A DNA stretch of 64,000 nucleotides from DATARH01 sp038228485 (GTDB taxonomy: Bacteria > Pseudomonadota > Alphaproteobacteria > ATCC43930 > CGMCC-115725): positions 1-64,000 of the forward strand of contig JBBRPG010000001.1 of assembly GCA_038228485.1 (NCBI GenBank), given 5' to 3'. Positions 15,241 through 23,351 of the stretch are shown one piece after another. The translations under genes and the position numbers were made by a program. Below the pieces are notes generated by a model, which did no database searches, had not been told where the DNA came from, and saw nothing but the letters and a program-made list of their open reading frames with translations. The first letter of the stretch is position 1, and each line of letters opens with the position of its first letter.

Positions 15241-16128
15241 TTAGATCTCGTCGAGATGCCGACCTATAAATTCTGCAGACTCTCTCCAAGCAGGTTTTAT
15301 TTCACTACTATCTGGGTCTTTATACCAAGATGGTCCCCATATATGGTGCATATTCCATTCCCAGGACACCTCTTTTCCTTTTTGGAAATATGATTTAGTG
15401 GTTGGAAAAATTCGATATGATTTTCTTGCATCGTCTAGTGATTTGGTTTCTATAATAACGCCTTTGGCGTCAAGAACCGGAGCGATGCACTTTTCATCAG
15501 AGAAAAAAATAACACCTGGATGATAAATAGTACTGATTTCACGTGGAAGTTCATTAAGTGTTTTAAGTATTATTATTCCCGAATCGATCGCGCGCACTAT
15601 GTCATCATCGTTCGCAGCGCCTCCATGGATTATTTTGTTTCGAATTTCTCTGAATAAATTAAAAGACCCAGCCATATGTGTCGGGAAGCCATACGGCACT
15701 AATTCGGTAAGCGCCTGACTGACTTGTAGATTTCGACGGTCTCGAAGCAGTCCGCGGGCAGCTAAAGAACGTCGGGCTTGTTTATCAATTTCGGCTGATA
15801 GCATTATCAAAGATACTCTTGGAGCTACCGCGGCTTGTTTGAGTATGTTATCAATAATATTATTACCGCTATATTCTAAAGATTCTGCTATGTTATCAGA
15901 TATCTCTAATGGAGGTAACAATACGGTTTCTTTTTCGGCGACAGCTATGGAGGTTTCCAGTTTTTGCAAATTTTCGTCCAATTCAAACTCTTGTCCAAAG
16001 ATTTTTCCTTTTTTCAACCGCCCAAAGGCTTGGCGAATATCCTGCCTAAACATCCATAGAGCGACAAACCCTAAAATAGGCCAGAGTAATGCAGCGAAAG
16101 CCTTAAGCAGCGCCGAGACCTCCGCCAT
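15241..16128 (-). CDS. Membrane-anchored HEPN-like protein, AT-rich, probably acquired
   Basis: 295 residues. One membrane helix at ~8-27 (LKAFAALLWPILGFVALWMF), then a basic cytosolic start, a helical region at ~70-190, and a C-terminal region ending HLDEI. The helical part contains FREIRNKIIHGG: Arg163-Asn-x3-His168 fits the Rx4-6H motif of HEPN domains, often RNases or partners of nucleotide-binding proteins in defence and toxin systems. No name beyond that can be given. Base composition differs sharply from neighbours: 15841-15900 has 16 G/C of 60 and 15301-15360 has 24 of 60, against about 40 of 60 in host genes. It starts 6 bases after the M20 gene's stop, so it can be cotranscribed. 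Confidence 0.75.
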   Translation of the reverse strand: MAEVSALLKAFAALLWPILGFVALWMFRQDIRQAFGRLKKGKIFGQEFELDENLQKLETSIAVAEKETVLLPPLEISDNIAESLEYSGNNIIDNILKQAAVAPRVSLIMLSAEIDKQARRSLAARGLLRDRRNLQVSQALTELVPYGFPTHMAGSFNLFREIRNKIIHGGAANDDDIVRAIDSGIIILKTLNELPREISTIYHPGVIFFSDEKCIAPVLDAKGVIIETKSLDDARKSYRIFPTTKSYFQKGKEVSWEWNMHHIWGPSWYKDPDSSEIKPAWRESAEFIGRHLDEI

Positions 16129-16134
16129 CTTTCC

Positions 16135-17358
16135 TCACCCCGCCTTGAGAATATCCGCCGCGGCGTCGGCGAATACCTGGGCGCCGAGCACGATATCTTC
16201 TTCGCGCGTGTCTTCTGACCAATGGTGGCTGATGCCCTTGAGGCTGGGGATGAACATCATCCCAGCGCGCAGCTTGTGCGAGATCACCTGCGCGTCGTGG
16301 CCGGCGCCGCTCGGCATGCGCAGATGGCCGCCGGGCACATGGGCCTCGGCCGCCGCCTCGATCAGCGCCTGGAACTGGCCGTCCATCGCCCTGGGCTCGG
16401 TCTGCGACATGTTCTCGATGGTGCAGCGGCACGGGCCGGCGCGGTCGCTGGCGCCGCACAGCTCCTGCAGCGCCGCGGCAAAGCACGCGAGGATCGCCTC
16501 GTCGGTGTCGCGGAACTGCACCTGCATCTCGGCGCGGCCGGGAACGACGCTCGGCGCGTTGGGGTCGAGCAGCATGCGCCCGATCGTCCACACCGTGCGC
16601 GCGCCGGCGATCTCGGCAAAGCGGTCATGGATCGCCGTCGCTAGCCGCACCAGCGCCACCCCGGCGTCCTTGCGGCGCGGCATCTGGGTGGTGCCGGCGT
16701 GGTTCTGCTGGCCCTCCAGCACGACCCGGTAGTTCCAGATGCCAACGATGCCTTCGACCACGCCGATCCGCCGGCCGCTGCTGTCGAGCGTGTCGCCCTG
16801 CTCGATATGCGCTTCGAGATAGCCGAGGTGCCGTCCCGGCTCGGCCGCGATGCGCGGGCGTCCGGCAAACCCGGCCTTGGCCAGCGCATCGCGCAGCGCG
16901 ACCCCGTCGCGGCTTTGCGAACGATCGATCTCCGCCTCGTCGAGCGCGCCGGTGAAACTGCGGCTGCCGAGCATGTTGCCGTAATGGCCTTCCTCGTCGG
17001 CCCAGGCCACCACATCGATGCCGAGCCCGGCCAGCGCCGGGTCGCCGCGGAACGCGCGCGCCGCCTCCAGCGCGTAGATCACCCCCAGCGCGCCGTCGAG
17101 CCAGCCGCCTTTCGGCTGGGTCTCGCTGTGCGAGCCGACCAGCAGCCGGCGGCTGGCATCCGGCGCGCGCCCGAAGACGTTGCCGATCCCGTCGATCACC
17201 GGCTCCAGCCCCGCCTCGGCGAATTTCTCGGCGAGCCAGTGGCGCGAGGCGACATCGACCGCGGAATAGGTCGGGCGGTCGACCCCGGTCTCATAGCGGC
17301 CGAACTCGGCCAGGCGCTTGAGGTCGGCGACGATGCGGGCACCATCGGTTTTCGGCAT
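16135..17358 (-). CDS. M20-family Zn-dependent amidohydrolase (N-carbamoyl-L-amino acid hydrolase/allantoate amidohydrolase type)
   Basis: 407 residues. The binuclear metal site can be followed: GSHSETQ (His), GGWLDGALGV (Asp), WADEEGH (Glu pair), YLEAHIEQG (His) and GISHHWSED (His). The dimerisation lid has QNHAGTTQMPRRKDA. HyuC/AllC enzymes release ammonia and CO2 from carbamoylated amino acids or allantoate, so this could act downstream of the hydantoinase-like enzyme at 3.5 kb, though the two are not adjacent. First gene of a minus-strand set with the AT-rich gene and the THI5-like gene. Confidence 0.88.
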   Translation of the reverse strand: MPKTDGARIVADLKRLAEFGRYETGVDRPTYSAVDVASRHWLAEKFAEAGLEPVIDGIGNVFGRAPDASRRLLVGSHSETQPKGGWLDGALGVIYALEAARAFRGDPALAGLGIDVVAWADEEGHYGNMLGSRSFTGALDEAEIDRSQSRDGVALRDALAKAGFAGRPRIAAEPGRHLGYLEAHIEQGDTLDSSGRRIGVVEGIVGIWNYRVVLEGQQNHAGTTQMPRRKDAGVALVRLATAIHDRFAEIAGARTVWTIGRMLLDPNAPSVVPGRAEMQVQFRDTDEAILACFAAALQELCGASDRAGPCRCTIENMSQTEPRAMDGQFQALIEAAAEAHVPGGHLRMPSGAGHDAQVISHKLRAGMMFIPSLKGISHHWSEDTREEDIVLGAQVFADAAADILKAG

Positions 17359-17492
17359 GGCCTAATTCCAGTGAGGGACAAACCTGTCAGCGAATTAATC
17401 CGGCGGCCGGGGAAGCCGCCGCCGCCTGAAACGTACTCTATGCGGTAACCCCGGCTTGCGAAAACGGGCCGGGCCGAAATGGAGGATCGACG

Positions 17493-17999
17493 ATGAACAA
17501 ATCGATGTTGGCGGGCGCCGCGCTGATCGCGGCCGCTGCGGTGGCGGTGCCGGTCATGGCCTGGTCGGACGACAACCCCAACCCGGCGCCGCAAGCCGAG
17601 CAGGGCCAAGACTGGCACGGTCATGGCGGCATGGGGCGGCATGAGGGGATGCGGCCGGACATGCGCGGCGAGATGCACGGCGAGGGCCGTTGGGATGCGA
17701 ACCGCTCGCCGCAGCAGAAATGCGAGGAGCACCTCGCCCGGCGCGCCGGGTTCGTCGCCTATATCGGCGCGCGGCTCAACCTGACCGCCGAGCAAAAGCC
17801 CCTGTGGGACAAGGTGCAGGCCGCGACCCAGGCGGCGCAGGACAAGCAGCGCCAGGTCTGCGGCGCCTTGAAGCCTGCCGCCGAGCGCGGGCAAGAGACC
17901 GTGCTCGACCGCATGGGCCGGCGCGAGCAGATGTTGTCGGCCAAGCTGCAGGGTTTGCAACAGGTGGAACCGGCGCTGCAGTCGCTCTACCAGTCGTGA
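17493..17999 (+). CDS. Spy/CpxP-like periplasmic LTxxQ protein
   Basis: 168 residues: signal peptide (MNKSMLAGAALIAAAAVAVP, cleavage near VMAWS), a Met/His/Gly/Arg-rich linker (HGHGGMGRHEGMRPDMRGEM, residues ~46-65) that could bind metal, then a helical LTxxQ domain (LTAEQKPLWDKVQ). Related to Spy/CpxP-type ATP-independent chaperones or metal-stress proteins. GGAGG lies 6-7 bases upstream of the ATG. Divergent from the M20 gene. Confidence 0.8.
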   Translation: MNKSMLAGAALIAAAAVAVPVMAWSDDNPNPAPQAEQGQDWHGHGGMGRHEGMRPDMRGEMHGEGRWDANRSPQQKCEEHLARRAGFVAYIGARLNLTAEQKPLWDKVQAATQAAQDKQRQVCGALKPAAERGQETVLDRMGRREQMLSAKLQGLQQVEPALQSLYQS

Positions 18000-18057
18000 C
18001 CCCGGAGCAGAAGGCCATCGTCGACCACCCCTTCCGGCGCGGATGAGGAAACAGCCC

Positions 18058-18134
18058 GTAGGATGGGGGAGCGAAGCGAAACCCATCGCATCGCGATTTC
18101 TTCGGTGGGTTTCGTTGCACTCAACCCATCCTAC
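18058..18134. repeat. Palindromic intergenic repeat, GTAGGATGG family
   Basis: 77 bp with inverted ends GTAGGATGG/CCATCCTAC and inner arms CGAAACCCA/TGGGTTTCG. Lies between the Spy-like gene and the M81 gene. Only copy found in this window. Confidence 0.75.
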
Positions 18135-18200
18135 AGTCCCTCGCAATGCCGGTGGAGAGGGGTAGGATAGGGCGCAAATCCACAACCCGGCGCCCTCTCC

Positions 18201-19763
18201 ATGCCCGCTCCCGCCAAATCGGATACACGACCGCCGCGCATCGCCATCCTCGGCTTCTCGATCGAATGCAACCGGTTCGCGCCGGTCGCGACCGAGGCGC
18301 ATTTCGGCTATTTCGCCGGCCACGGCATTGTCGCCGAGGCGCGGCTCCCGGCGCCGCGTATGCTCGGCGAGATCCCGGGCTTTGTCGCCGATATGGATGC
18401 GGCCGGACCGTGGCAGCCGGTCGGCATCGCCTTTGCCGCGGCCGAGCCGAACGGCCCGGTCGATCATGCTTTCTTCACTCGGCTGATGGCGGATATCGAC
18501 CAGCGGCTGCGCGCCGCCTTGCCGGTCGACGCGGTTTATATCTGCGAGCACGGCGCCGCGATCACCACCGAGGACGACGACCCCGACGGTGCATTGTTTG
18601 CGCTGGTGCGCGAGATCGTCGGGCCCGACGTACCGGTCGCCGCGACGCTCGACCTCCACGCCAACATCTCCGAGCGCATGGTCGGCTCTATCGATGCGTT
18701 TATCGGCTACCGCACCAACCCGCACCTCGACATGCGCGAGCGCGGCGAGGAGGCGGCGCAGACGATCCGGGAGATGCTGCCAAATGGCGACAAGCCGGGC
18801 ACCAAGACCGAGCTGGCGTTCACCCGCCTGCCGATCGTGCCGCCGACGGTGACGATGCTGACCGCCGCCGGCCCCTACGCCGACATGATCGATTTCGGCC
18901 AGACCAAGATCGGGCCGGAGATCATGAACGTTTCGGTGATGGGCGGCTTCGCCTTTTCCGACACGGCGAAGAACGGGCTGACCGTCGTCGTCACCGCGCG
19001 GCGCAACCGGCGCAATTCGCGCGCCGCCGAGGCGGTCGCCCGCGAGATCGCGCAGTTCGGCTGGGACAACCGGGCGCGGTTCTATCCGCGGCTAACCCCG
19101 GTGGGCGAGGCCGTGGCAAAGGCGGTCGCCGCAGCGAACGATCCCGCGTTGCCGGCGCTCTGCTTTGCCGATGTCGCGGACAATCCGGGCGGCGGCGGGC
19201 GCGGCAACACGATGTACCTGTTGCGCGCGCTGCATGAGGCCGGTGTCAATGGCGCGCTGGTCGGGATCATCTACGACCCGCCTCTCGCCGCCGAGGCGCA
19301 CCTTCATGGGCTGCACTACAACTTCGATGCGCGCTTCAACCGCGACGAGGCCACCGAGTTCTCCGATCCATGGACGGCGCCGGCGCGGGTGGCGGCGCTG
19401 AGCGACGGCGATTGCGTCGGCCGCCGCGGCATCTATGCCGGCATGCGGCTGGGGATGGGTCCGTGCGCCGCGCTGCGGATCGGCGGCATCACCGTCGTCG
19501 TGGTGTCGCAGCGCCGCCAATGCGCCGACCCGGTGTTTTTCGAGATGCTGGGGCTCGACATCGCCACGGCCCGGGTCGTCGTCGTCAAGTCGCGCGGCCA
19601 TTTCCGCGGCGGCTTCGACGAGTTCTTTGCCCACGAGCAGATCGTCGAGGTCGACCTGCCCGGCCTCACCTCGCCGGTGCTCGGCAATTTCAACTGGACC
19701 CGCCTGCCGCGTCCGGTGATCCCGCTCGACGATGGGGTGGAATGGAAAGCGCCGGAAGCCTAA
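18201..19763 (+). CDS. M81-family metallopeptidase (microcystinase C, MlrC-like)
   Basis: 520 residues, matching the MlrC length. N-terminal IAILGFSIECNRFAP, central GAAITTEDDDPDG and the metal-binding segment VAATLDLHANIS are family marks, followed by the C-terminal MlrC domain (RGHFRGGFDEFF). MlrC degrades linearised microcystin; most environmental homologues have unknown substrates, probably small peptides or amides. No signal peptide. Its stop overlaps by 3 bases the stop of the convergent reductase gene. Confidence 0.85.
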   Translation: MPAPAKSDTRPPRIAILGFSIECNRFAPVATEAHFGYFAGHGIVAEARLPAPRMLGEIPGFVADMDAAGPWQPVGIAFAAAEPNGPVDHAFFTRLMADIDQRLRAALPVDAVYICEHGAAITTEDDDPDGALFALVREIVGPDVPVAATLDLHANISERMVGSIDAFIGYRTNPHLDMRERGEEAAQTIREMLPNGDKPGTKTELAFTRLPIVPPTVTMLTAAGPYADMIDFGQTKIGPEIMNVSVMGGFAFSDTAKNGLTVVVTARRNRRNSRAAEAVAREIAQFGWDNRARFYPRLTPVGEAVAKAVAAANDPALPALCFADVADNPGGGGRGNTMYLLRALHEAGVNGALVGIIYDPPLAAEAHLHGLHYNFDARFNRDEATEFSDPWTAPARVAALSDGDCVGRRGIYAGMRLGMGPCAALRIGGITVVVVSQRRQCADPVFFEMLGLDIATARVVVVKSRGHFRGGFDEFFAHEQIVEVDLPGLTSPVLGNFNWTRLPRPVIPLDDGVEWKAPEA

Positions 19764-20683
19764 CCGGGCTTGCCGTCGGCGTAGAGCTTCAGCGCCGCAT
19801 AGATGAACCCGTTCGCTGGCGTTGCGATACCGTGCTTGCGGCCGAGCTCGACCACCTTGCCGGCGAACCACCGCAGCTCCAGCCGGTTGCCGCGCAGCAG
19901 GTCGTTGCCCATCGAGGTCATGTGGTGCGGCGGCATCGAGCGCAACAGCGCGATGCCCTTATCGAGCGCGTCCGGCGGCAGCGCCACCCCCTCGGCGCGG
20001 CCGACCGCTATCGTCTCGCGCAGGGTCGCCTCGCATAGCGCCCACAAATCGGGGTCTGCGCGATAGATTCCAAGCGGCAGCCGGGTCAGCGAATTGACGC
20101 CCGACAGCGGCACCAGCATGACGAATTTTTCCCAGATCGGCACCATGACGTCGGGGCTGAACACGCCCTCGAACCCGGCCGCGGCACATAGCTCGGCCAG
20201 GCGCTGCCCGCGCGTGCTCATCGTCCCGTCGAGCTCGCCAAAGGTCATGGTCTGATAGGCGCCGGTTTGCCGGATCACCCCCGGCGCGATTATCGAGCCG
20301 GTGACCCAGGCGGTGCCGCCCATCACTGCGTCGCGCCGGAGGATCGGGATCAGCCGGTCGTGCGCGTCGACCCCGTTCTGCAGCGGGATCACCGCGGTCC
20401 GCGGCCCGACGATCGGCTTGATCGCCGCGCCGGCGCTTTCGACATCCCACAGCTTGGTGCATAGCAGCACGTAGTCGACAATGCCGATGCCGGCCGGGTC
20501 GTCGGTCGCCTGGGCGGGCGCAACGTGGGTCTCGCCGCGGTCGCCCTCGACCCTAAGCCCGTTCGCTTGCATCGCCGCCAGGTGCGCGCCGCGTGCGACA
20601 AAGGTCACGTCCGCCCCGGCCTGGGCCAGCGAGGCGCCGTAAGGGCCGCCGATCCCGCCCGTGCCGATGACCGCGATGCGCAT
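19760..20683 (-). CDS. 2-dehydropantoate 2-reductase family (ApbA/PanE-like)
   Basis: 307 residues. N-terminal Rossmann motif VIGTGGIGGPYG, then VARGAHLAAMQANGL, and the catalytic-domain segment EKFVMLVPLSGVNSLTRL containing the conserved Lys and Asn-Ser. Uses NADPH to reduce ketopantoate for pantothenate synthesis, or a related 2-oxoacid, since many genomes carry several paralogues. No pantothenate genes lie nearby, so the role is left open. Confidence 0.85.
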   Translation of the reverse strand: MRIAVIGTGGIGGPYGASLAQAGADVTFVARGAHLAAMQANGLRVEGDRGETHVAPAQATDDPAGIGIVDYVLLCTKLWDVESAGAAIKPIVGPRTAVIPLQNGVDAHDRLIPILRRDAVMGGTAWVTGSIIAPGVIRQTGAYQTMTFGELDGTMSTRGQRLAELCAAAGFEGVFSPDVMVPIWEKFVMLVPLSGVNSLTRLPLGIYRADPDLWALCEATLRETIAVGRAEGVALPPDALDKGIALLRSMPPHHMTSMGNDLLRGNRLELRWFAGKVVELGRKHGIATPANGFIYAALKLYADGKPG

Positions 20684-20748
20684 CTGCTTCTCCCGCTTCC
20701 GCCCGACTTTACTTTAGGCTGACCGCCTCACCGACACAGGAGAAAATC

Positions 20749-20862
20749 ATGGCCAAATCGGCAAGCTCACCCGCGCGGGAAGCAATCCGCGGCACCGTGC
20801 CCAAGCTGGCGGAGATCGCCGACAGCTTGACCGAAACTCGATCTGGAATCCGTGCCTCTTAA
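20749..20862 (+). pseudogene. Remnant of a carboxymuconolactone decarboxylase-family gene (5' end only)
   Basis: A 37-codon frame with a good RBS (CAGGAGAA) that begins MAKSASSPAREAIRG then TVPKLAEIADSL. This resembles the N-terminus of carboxymuconolactone decarboxylase-like proteins, where KLAELTD leads into the FGDVWERP core. The likeness stops at about base 20829 and the frame ends soon after. The body of the gene is gone, apparently replaced by unrelated DNA. Confidence 0.5.
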
Positions 20863-21096
20863 GCCGCACGGGCAATTTTATACTGAATGTAGATTGATCC
20901 TGCTCAGCCGAAAATCGACCCAGAGCGCTTGTTGGAGCCTCGACCTGTTTCGACTTGTTACGCGACCAGTTTCGCACCTGTTAACGTAACGGCTTTTACG
21001 CGCTCGCCTGCGCAATGGCGTGCTTCGCCTGATAAAAAGCCCACCGTAACAGGTAAAACGGGAGAAACAGGTGACGGAGCGGAGACCGCCCCTCCG
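20863..21096. other. Gene-free stretch with degenerate sequence and a palindrome
   Basis: No plausible gene. On the minus strand, 20977 to about 20830 reads STFSIKLPVRLKRHGF, faintly like the beta-strand part near the C-terminus of large serine recombinases, but too short to call. The right part is the CACCTGTT palindrome. Confidence 0.4.
20975..21073. repeat. Palindromic repeat, CACCTGTT family
   Basis: Ends CACCTGTT (20975-20982) and AACAGGTG (21066-21073) are inverted, with GTTAACGTAACGG and CCGTAACAGG inside. A relative with CACCTGTTTCTCCTGTTACG lies at 48172-48218. Confidence 0.6.
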
Positions 21097-21867
21097 CTAC
21101 CACACCGGCTTCTTCCCCCAGGCCAGGAAGGCGTCGTTTTTGAGGCCGGGCTTGCCGTAGGCGAGCGGGCCGCCTTCGACGCGGACGATGCTGCCGCCGG
21201 CGGCTTCGAGGATCGCCTGCCCGGCGGCGGTGTCCCACTCCATCGTCGTGCCGAAGCGCGGGTAGAGGTCGGCCTCGCCCGCCGCCAGCACCCCGAACTT
21301 GAGCGCGCTGCCGCAGCTGATGCGTTCGAGGATCGCGCGGCCCTCGAAATATTCGGCGAGGCGGCGGCTGTTGCTGTTGGTGCGGCTGTGGATCACCGCG
21401 ACCCCCTCGGGCGCCGGCAGCCGCGCGCCGATCGGCTCGGGCGCGCCGCCATCCTTGATACGGATCGCGGTGCCGGGGCCATGCGCGGCATAGGTCGTGG
21501 CGATGGCCGGCCCGTGCACCACCCCCAGCACGGGCCGCTGGTCCTCGATCAGGGCGATGCACACGGCAAACTCGCCGTTCTTGGCGATGAACTCCTTGGT
21601 GCCGTCGAGCGGGTCGACGCACCAGAACCGCGCCGCCGGCGGCTTAAACCCGTCCTCGGGCGCGGTCTCCTCGGAAACGATCGGGATGTCGGGAAAGGCC
21701 GCGGTCAGCATCCGCACGATGACCCGCTCCGAGGCGAGATCGGCCTCGGTGACCGGGGTCTGGTCGCTTTTCTGCATGACCTCGAACGGCTCGGCATAGA
21801 CGCGCATGATCGCCTCGCCGGCCGCGAGCGCGGCGCGCAGCGCGGTATCGAGCAGCCCGTCGCTCAT
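21097..21867 (-). CDS. cysQ: 3'(2'),5'-bisphosphate nucleotidase CysQ (inositol monophosphatase family)
   Basis: 256 residues. The Mg2+ site of the family is visible: VSEETAPED (Glu), CVDPLDGTKEF (Asp-Pro-Leu-Asp-Gly-Thr) and the late EWDTAAGQAIL (Asp). The DGTKEFI form points to CysQ, which removes the 3'-phosphate from PAP produced in sulfate assimilation, over SuhB. The start at 21867 is chosen because it opens the conserved region and overlaps the stop of a short upstream remnant (ATGA). A longer in-frame start gives non-homologous sequence. Confidence 0.87.
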   Translation of the reverse strand: MSDGLLDTALRAALAAGEAIMRVYAEPFEVMQKSDQTPVTEADLASERVIVRMLTAAFPDIPIVSEETAPEDGFKPPAARFWCVDPLDGTKEFIAKNGEFAVCIALIEDQRPVLGVVHGPAIATTYAAHGPGTAIRIKDGGAPEPIGARLPAPEGVAVIHSRTNSNSRRLAEYFEGRAILERISCGSALKFGVLAAGEADLYPRFGTTMEWDTAAGQAILEAAGGSIVRVEGGPLAYGKPGLKNDAFLAWGKKPVW

Positions 21868-21959
21868 GCCGCCCGCACCGGGGTTGCGTCCCGGGCGGCG
21901 CGCCAGACGGCCTCGGTGGTCAAGGGCATATCGATATCGGCGATGCCGAATTGCATCAT
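21864..21959 (-). pseudogene. C-terminal remnant of a CoxL/xanthine dehydrogenase-type molybdopterin subunit
   Basis: A 31-codon frame MMQFGIADIDMPLTTEAV then WRAARDA. The IDMPxTxExVWRA pattern is the extreme C-terminus of the large molybdenum subunits of CoxL-type hydroxylases. A stop lies five codons upstream of the ATG, so the rest is lost. The TGA overlaps the cysQ start as ATGA, so the remnant may now serve only to couple cysQ translation. Confidence 0.5.
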
Positions 21960-22127
21960 GGCGCTCCGCTGCGGCTAAGCGTTTGAGGATAAGGCGACAG
22001 GCCCTCACCCGTCCATGCGCCCAAATCGGACAAAGTTTGGCGACAAAATCGCGCGTGGGGCGTTTAGCATGGGAATGGCGGCGCAAATCCTCCTGATTTG
22101 CGCCGCAGCACCTTGGGAGGAACGGAC

Positions 22128-22568
22128 ATGAAACTTGCAACCGGGCTCTGTTTCGGCTTGCTGTTGACCGGCGTCTGCGCGGCATCGCCGGTATACGCGG
22201 AGGGTATCCCCCGCGGCTCGTATCTCAATACTTGCGATGGCGCGCGGGTCGAGGGCGACAGCCTGATCGCCAAATGCCGCACGCGGAACGGCTTCGAGCA
22301 GCGCAGCGCGCTGGCCGACGTCAACCGCTGCGTCGGCGACATTGCCAACGATAACGGCGTTCTGCGCTGCACCTATGGCAGGCCGGGCGCTGTCGTCGTC
22401 GCGCCGGGCCAGCCCGGCGGAGTACGAACCGCCGAACGTTGCGACGGCCTGCGCCATGAGGCGCGCGAGCTGCGCGAACGGATGGATCGCGAATGGAACC
22501 CGCTTGAGCGCTCCCGCCTTGAGGGACGCCTGAACGAGGTCCGGATGCAGGAAGAACGCTGCCGCTAA
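22128..22568 (+). CDS. Exported CVNH (cyanovirin-N-like) domain protein
   Basis: 146 residues: signal peptide (MKLATGLCFGLLLTGVCAAS, cleavage near VYAEG), a CVNH domain at ~27-85 with its four-Cys pattern (YLNTCDG, IAKCRTRNG, VNRCVGDIAND, LRCTYG), a Pro/Gly linker and a charged helix (~105-146). CVNH domains bind glycans. ATG 22128 is taken because GGGAGGAA is 7 bases upstream and the signal peptide starts there. Followed by a strong hairpin. Confidence 0.82.
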   Translation: MKLATGLCFGLLLTGVCAASPVYAEGIPRGSYLNTCDGARVEGDSLIAKCRTRNGFEQRSALADVNRCVGDIANDNGVLRCTYGRPGAVVVAPGQPGGVRTAERCDGLRHEARELRERMDREWNPLERSRLEGRLNEVRMQEERCR

Positions 22569-22582
22569 CGGATCGCGCTAAA

Positions 22583-22619
22583 AGGCGGTTCCGGGCTCAA
22601 GCGGGCGGCGGAACCGCCT
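22583..22619 (+). terminator. Hairpin downstream of the CVNH gene
   Basis: A perfect 11-bp stem, AGGCGGTTCCG (22583-22593) and CGGAACCGCCT (22609-22619), 15-base loop, then CGTCGTTCCT. Starts 14 bases after the stop codon. Confidence 0.65.
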
Positions 22620-22711
22620 CGTCGTTCCTGCCGGCCTATCCCGGTGTTGACTTGCACCCCGTTCGGGTGCACCGATCCGCATCGGGAAAGTGCCGCTGAC
22701 AGGAGACGATC

Positions 22712-23140
22712 ATGGCGTCACCGAAAAAGCTTTCGCATCTGGTGCTGCAGACCAACCGGCGCGACCAGATGGTCGAGTGGTATTGCACGGTGCTGGGCGC
22801 CGAGCTGCTGTACCAGAACAAGTTCATCGCGTTTATCAGCTTTGACGACGAGCATCACCGGGTCGCGTTTATCGATCCCGGGCCGCTCGCCGAGAAGGCG
22901 CCCTCCGAGGGCAAGACCGCCCGCGCCGGCGGCGAAGTCGGTCTGCACCACGTCGCCTTCACCTTCGAACCAGAAGAGCTGGCCGACCATTACGAAGAGC
23001 TGAAGGCTCAGGGGATCAGCCCGCATCGCTGCGTCAACCACGGGATGACGACATCGATGTACTACTACGACCCGGACCATAACCAGGTCGAGCTGCTGTT
23101 CGACAATTCCACACCGCGCGCGCCGGCCGCGACTACATGA
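22712..23140 (+). CDS. VOC-family (glyoxalase/extradiol dioxygenase-like) protein, frameshifted at the C-terminus
   Basis: 142 residues as read. Metal-ligand motifs of one-domain extradiol-type VOC proteins: His in LSHLVLQT, His in GLHHVAFTF, Glu in HNQVELLF. After FDN the frame runs into STPRAPAATT and stops, whereas close relatives continue with a segment like NPxGxxFDPDxLxARxR. Exactly that segment is present in the -1 frame at 23125-23256, so one base was gained (or two lost) in the GC-rich run at 23110-23130. RBS AGGAGA lies 8 bases upstream. The core is intact and could still fold. Confidence 0.8.
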   Translation: MASPKKLSHLVLQTNRRDQMVEWYCTVLGAELLYQNKFIAFISFDDEHHRVAFIDPGPLAEKAPSEGKTARAGGEVGLHHVAFTFEPEELADHYEELKAQGISPHRCVNHGMTTSMYYYDPDHNQVELLFDNSTPRAPAATT

Positions 23141-23256
23141 CGAACCGCTCGGCCAGCGACAAGAACCCGGTCGGCATCGACTTCGACCCCGACGAGATGG
23201 TCGCCCGCATCCGCAAAGGGCTCGACATCGAAGAGCTGGCGGACATCAACGCTTAA
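23137..23256 (+). pseudogene. Displaced C-terminal tail of the VOC protein
   Basis: A 39-codon frame (MTNRSASDKNPVGIDFDPDE, then MVARIRKG and a short acidic end) whose ATG overlaps the VOC stop as ATGA. NPVGIDFDPDEMVARIR is the usual end of this VOC subfamily, so it is read as the frameshifted tail and not a separate gene, though coupled translation as a separate peptide is possible. Confidence 0.6.
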
Positions 23257-23268
23257 TTTTCAAAACTC

Positions 23269-23337
23269 CATTCCGGCGAAGGCCGGAACCCATCTATCCG
23301 CCCCTCATAGGGCTGAGCGGTGGGTCCCGGCTTGACG
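23269..23337. repeat. Partial TGTCATTCC-family repeat
   Basis: CATTCCGGCGAAGGCCGGAACCCAT at the left pairs with GGTGGGTCCCGGC at the right; the outer GAATGACA end is missing. Lies between the VOC tail and dppF, whose stop is 15 bases away. Confidence 0.6.
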
Positions 23338-23351
23338 CCCTCAAGGATCGA

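Noticed and set aside
15202..15393. 63-codon plus-strand frame in the AT-rich region
   Set aside because: Antisense to the HEPN-like gene's 3' end and without an RBS.
20830..20977. Possible serine-recombinase C-terminal fragment on the minus strand
   Set aside because: About 20 residues of loose similarity recalled by eye; too little to annotate as a mobile-element gene.
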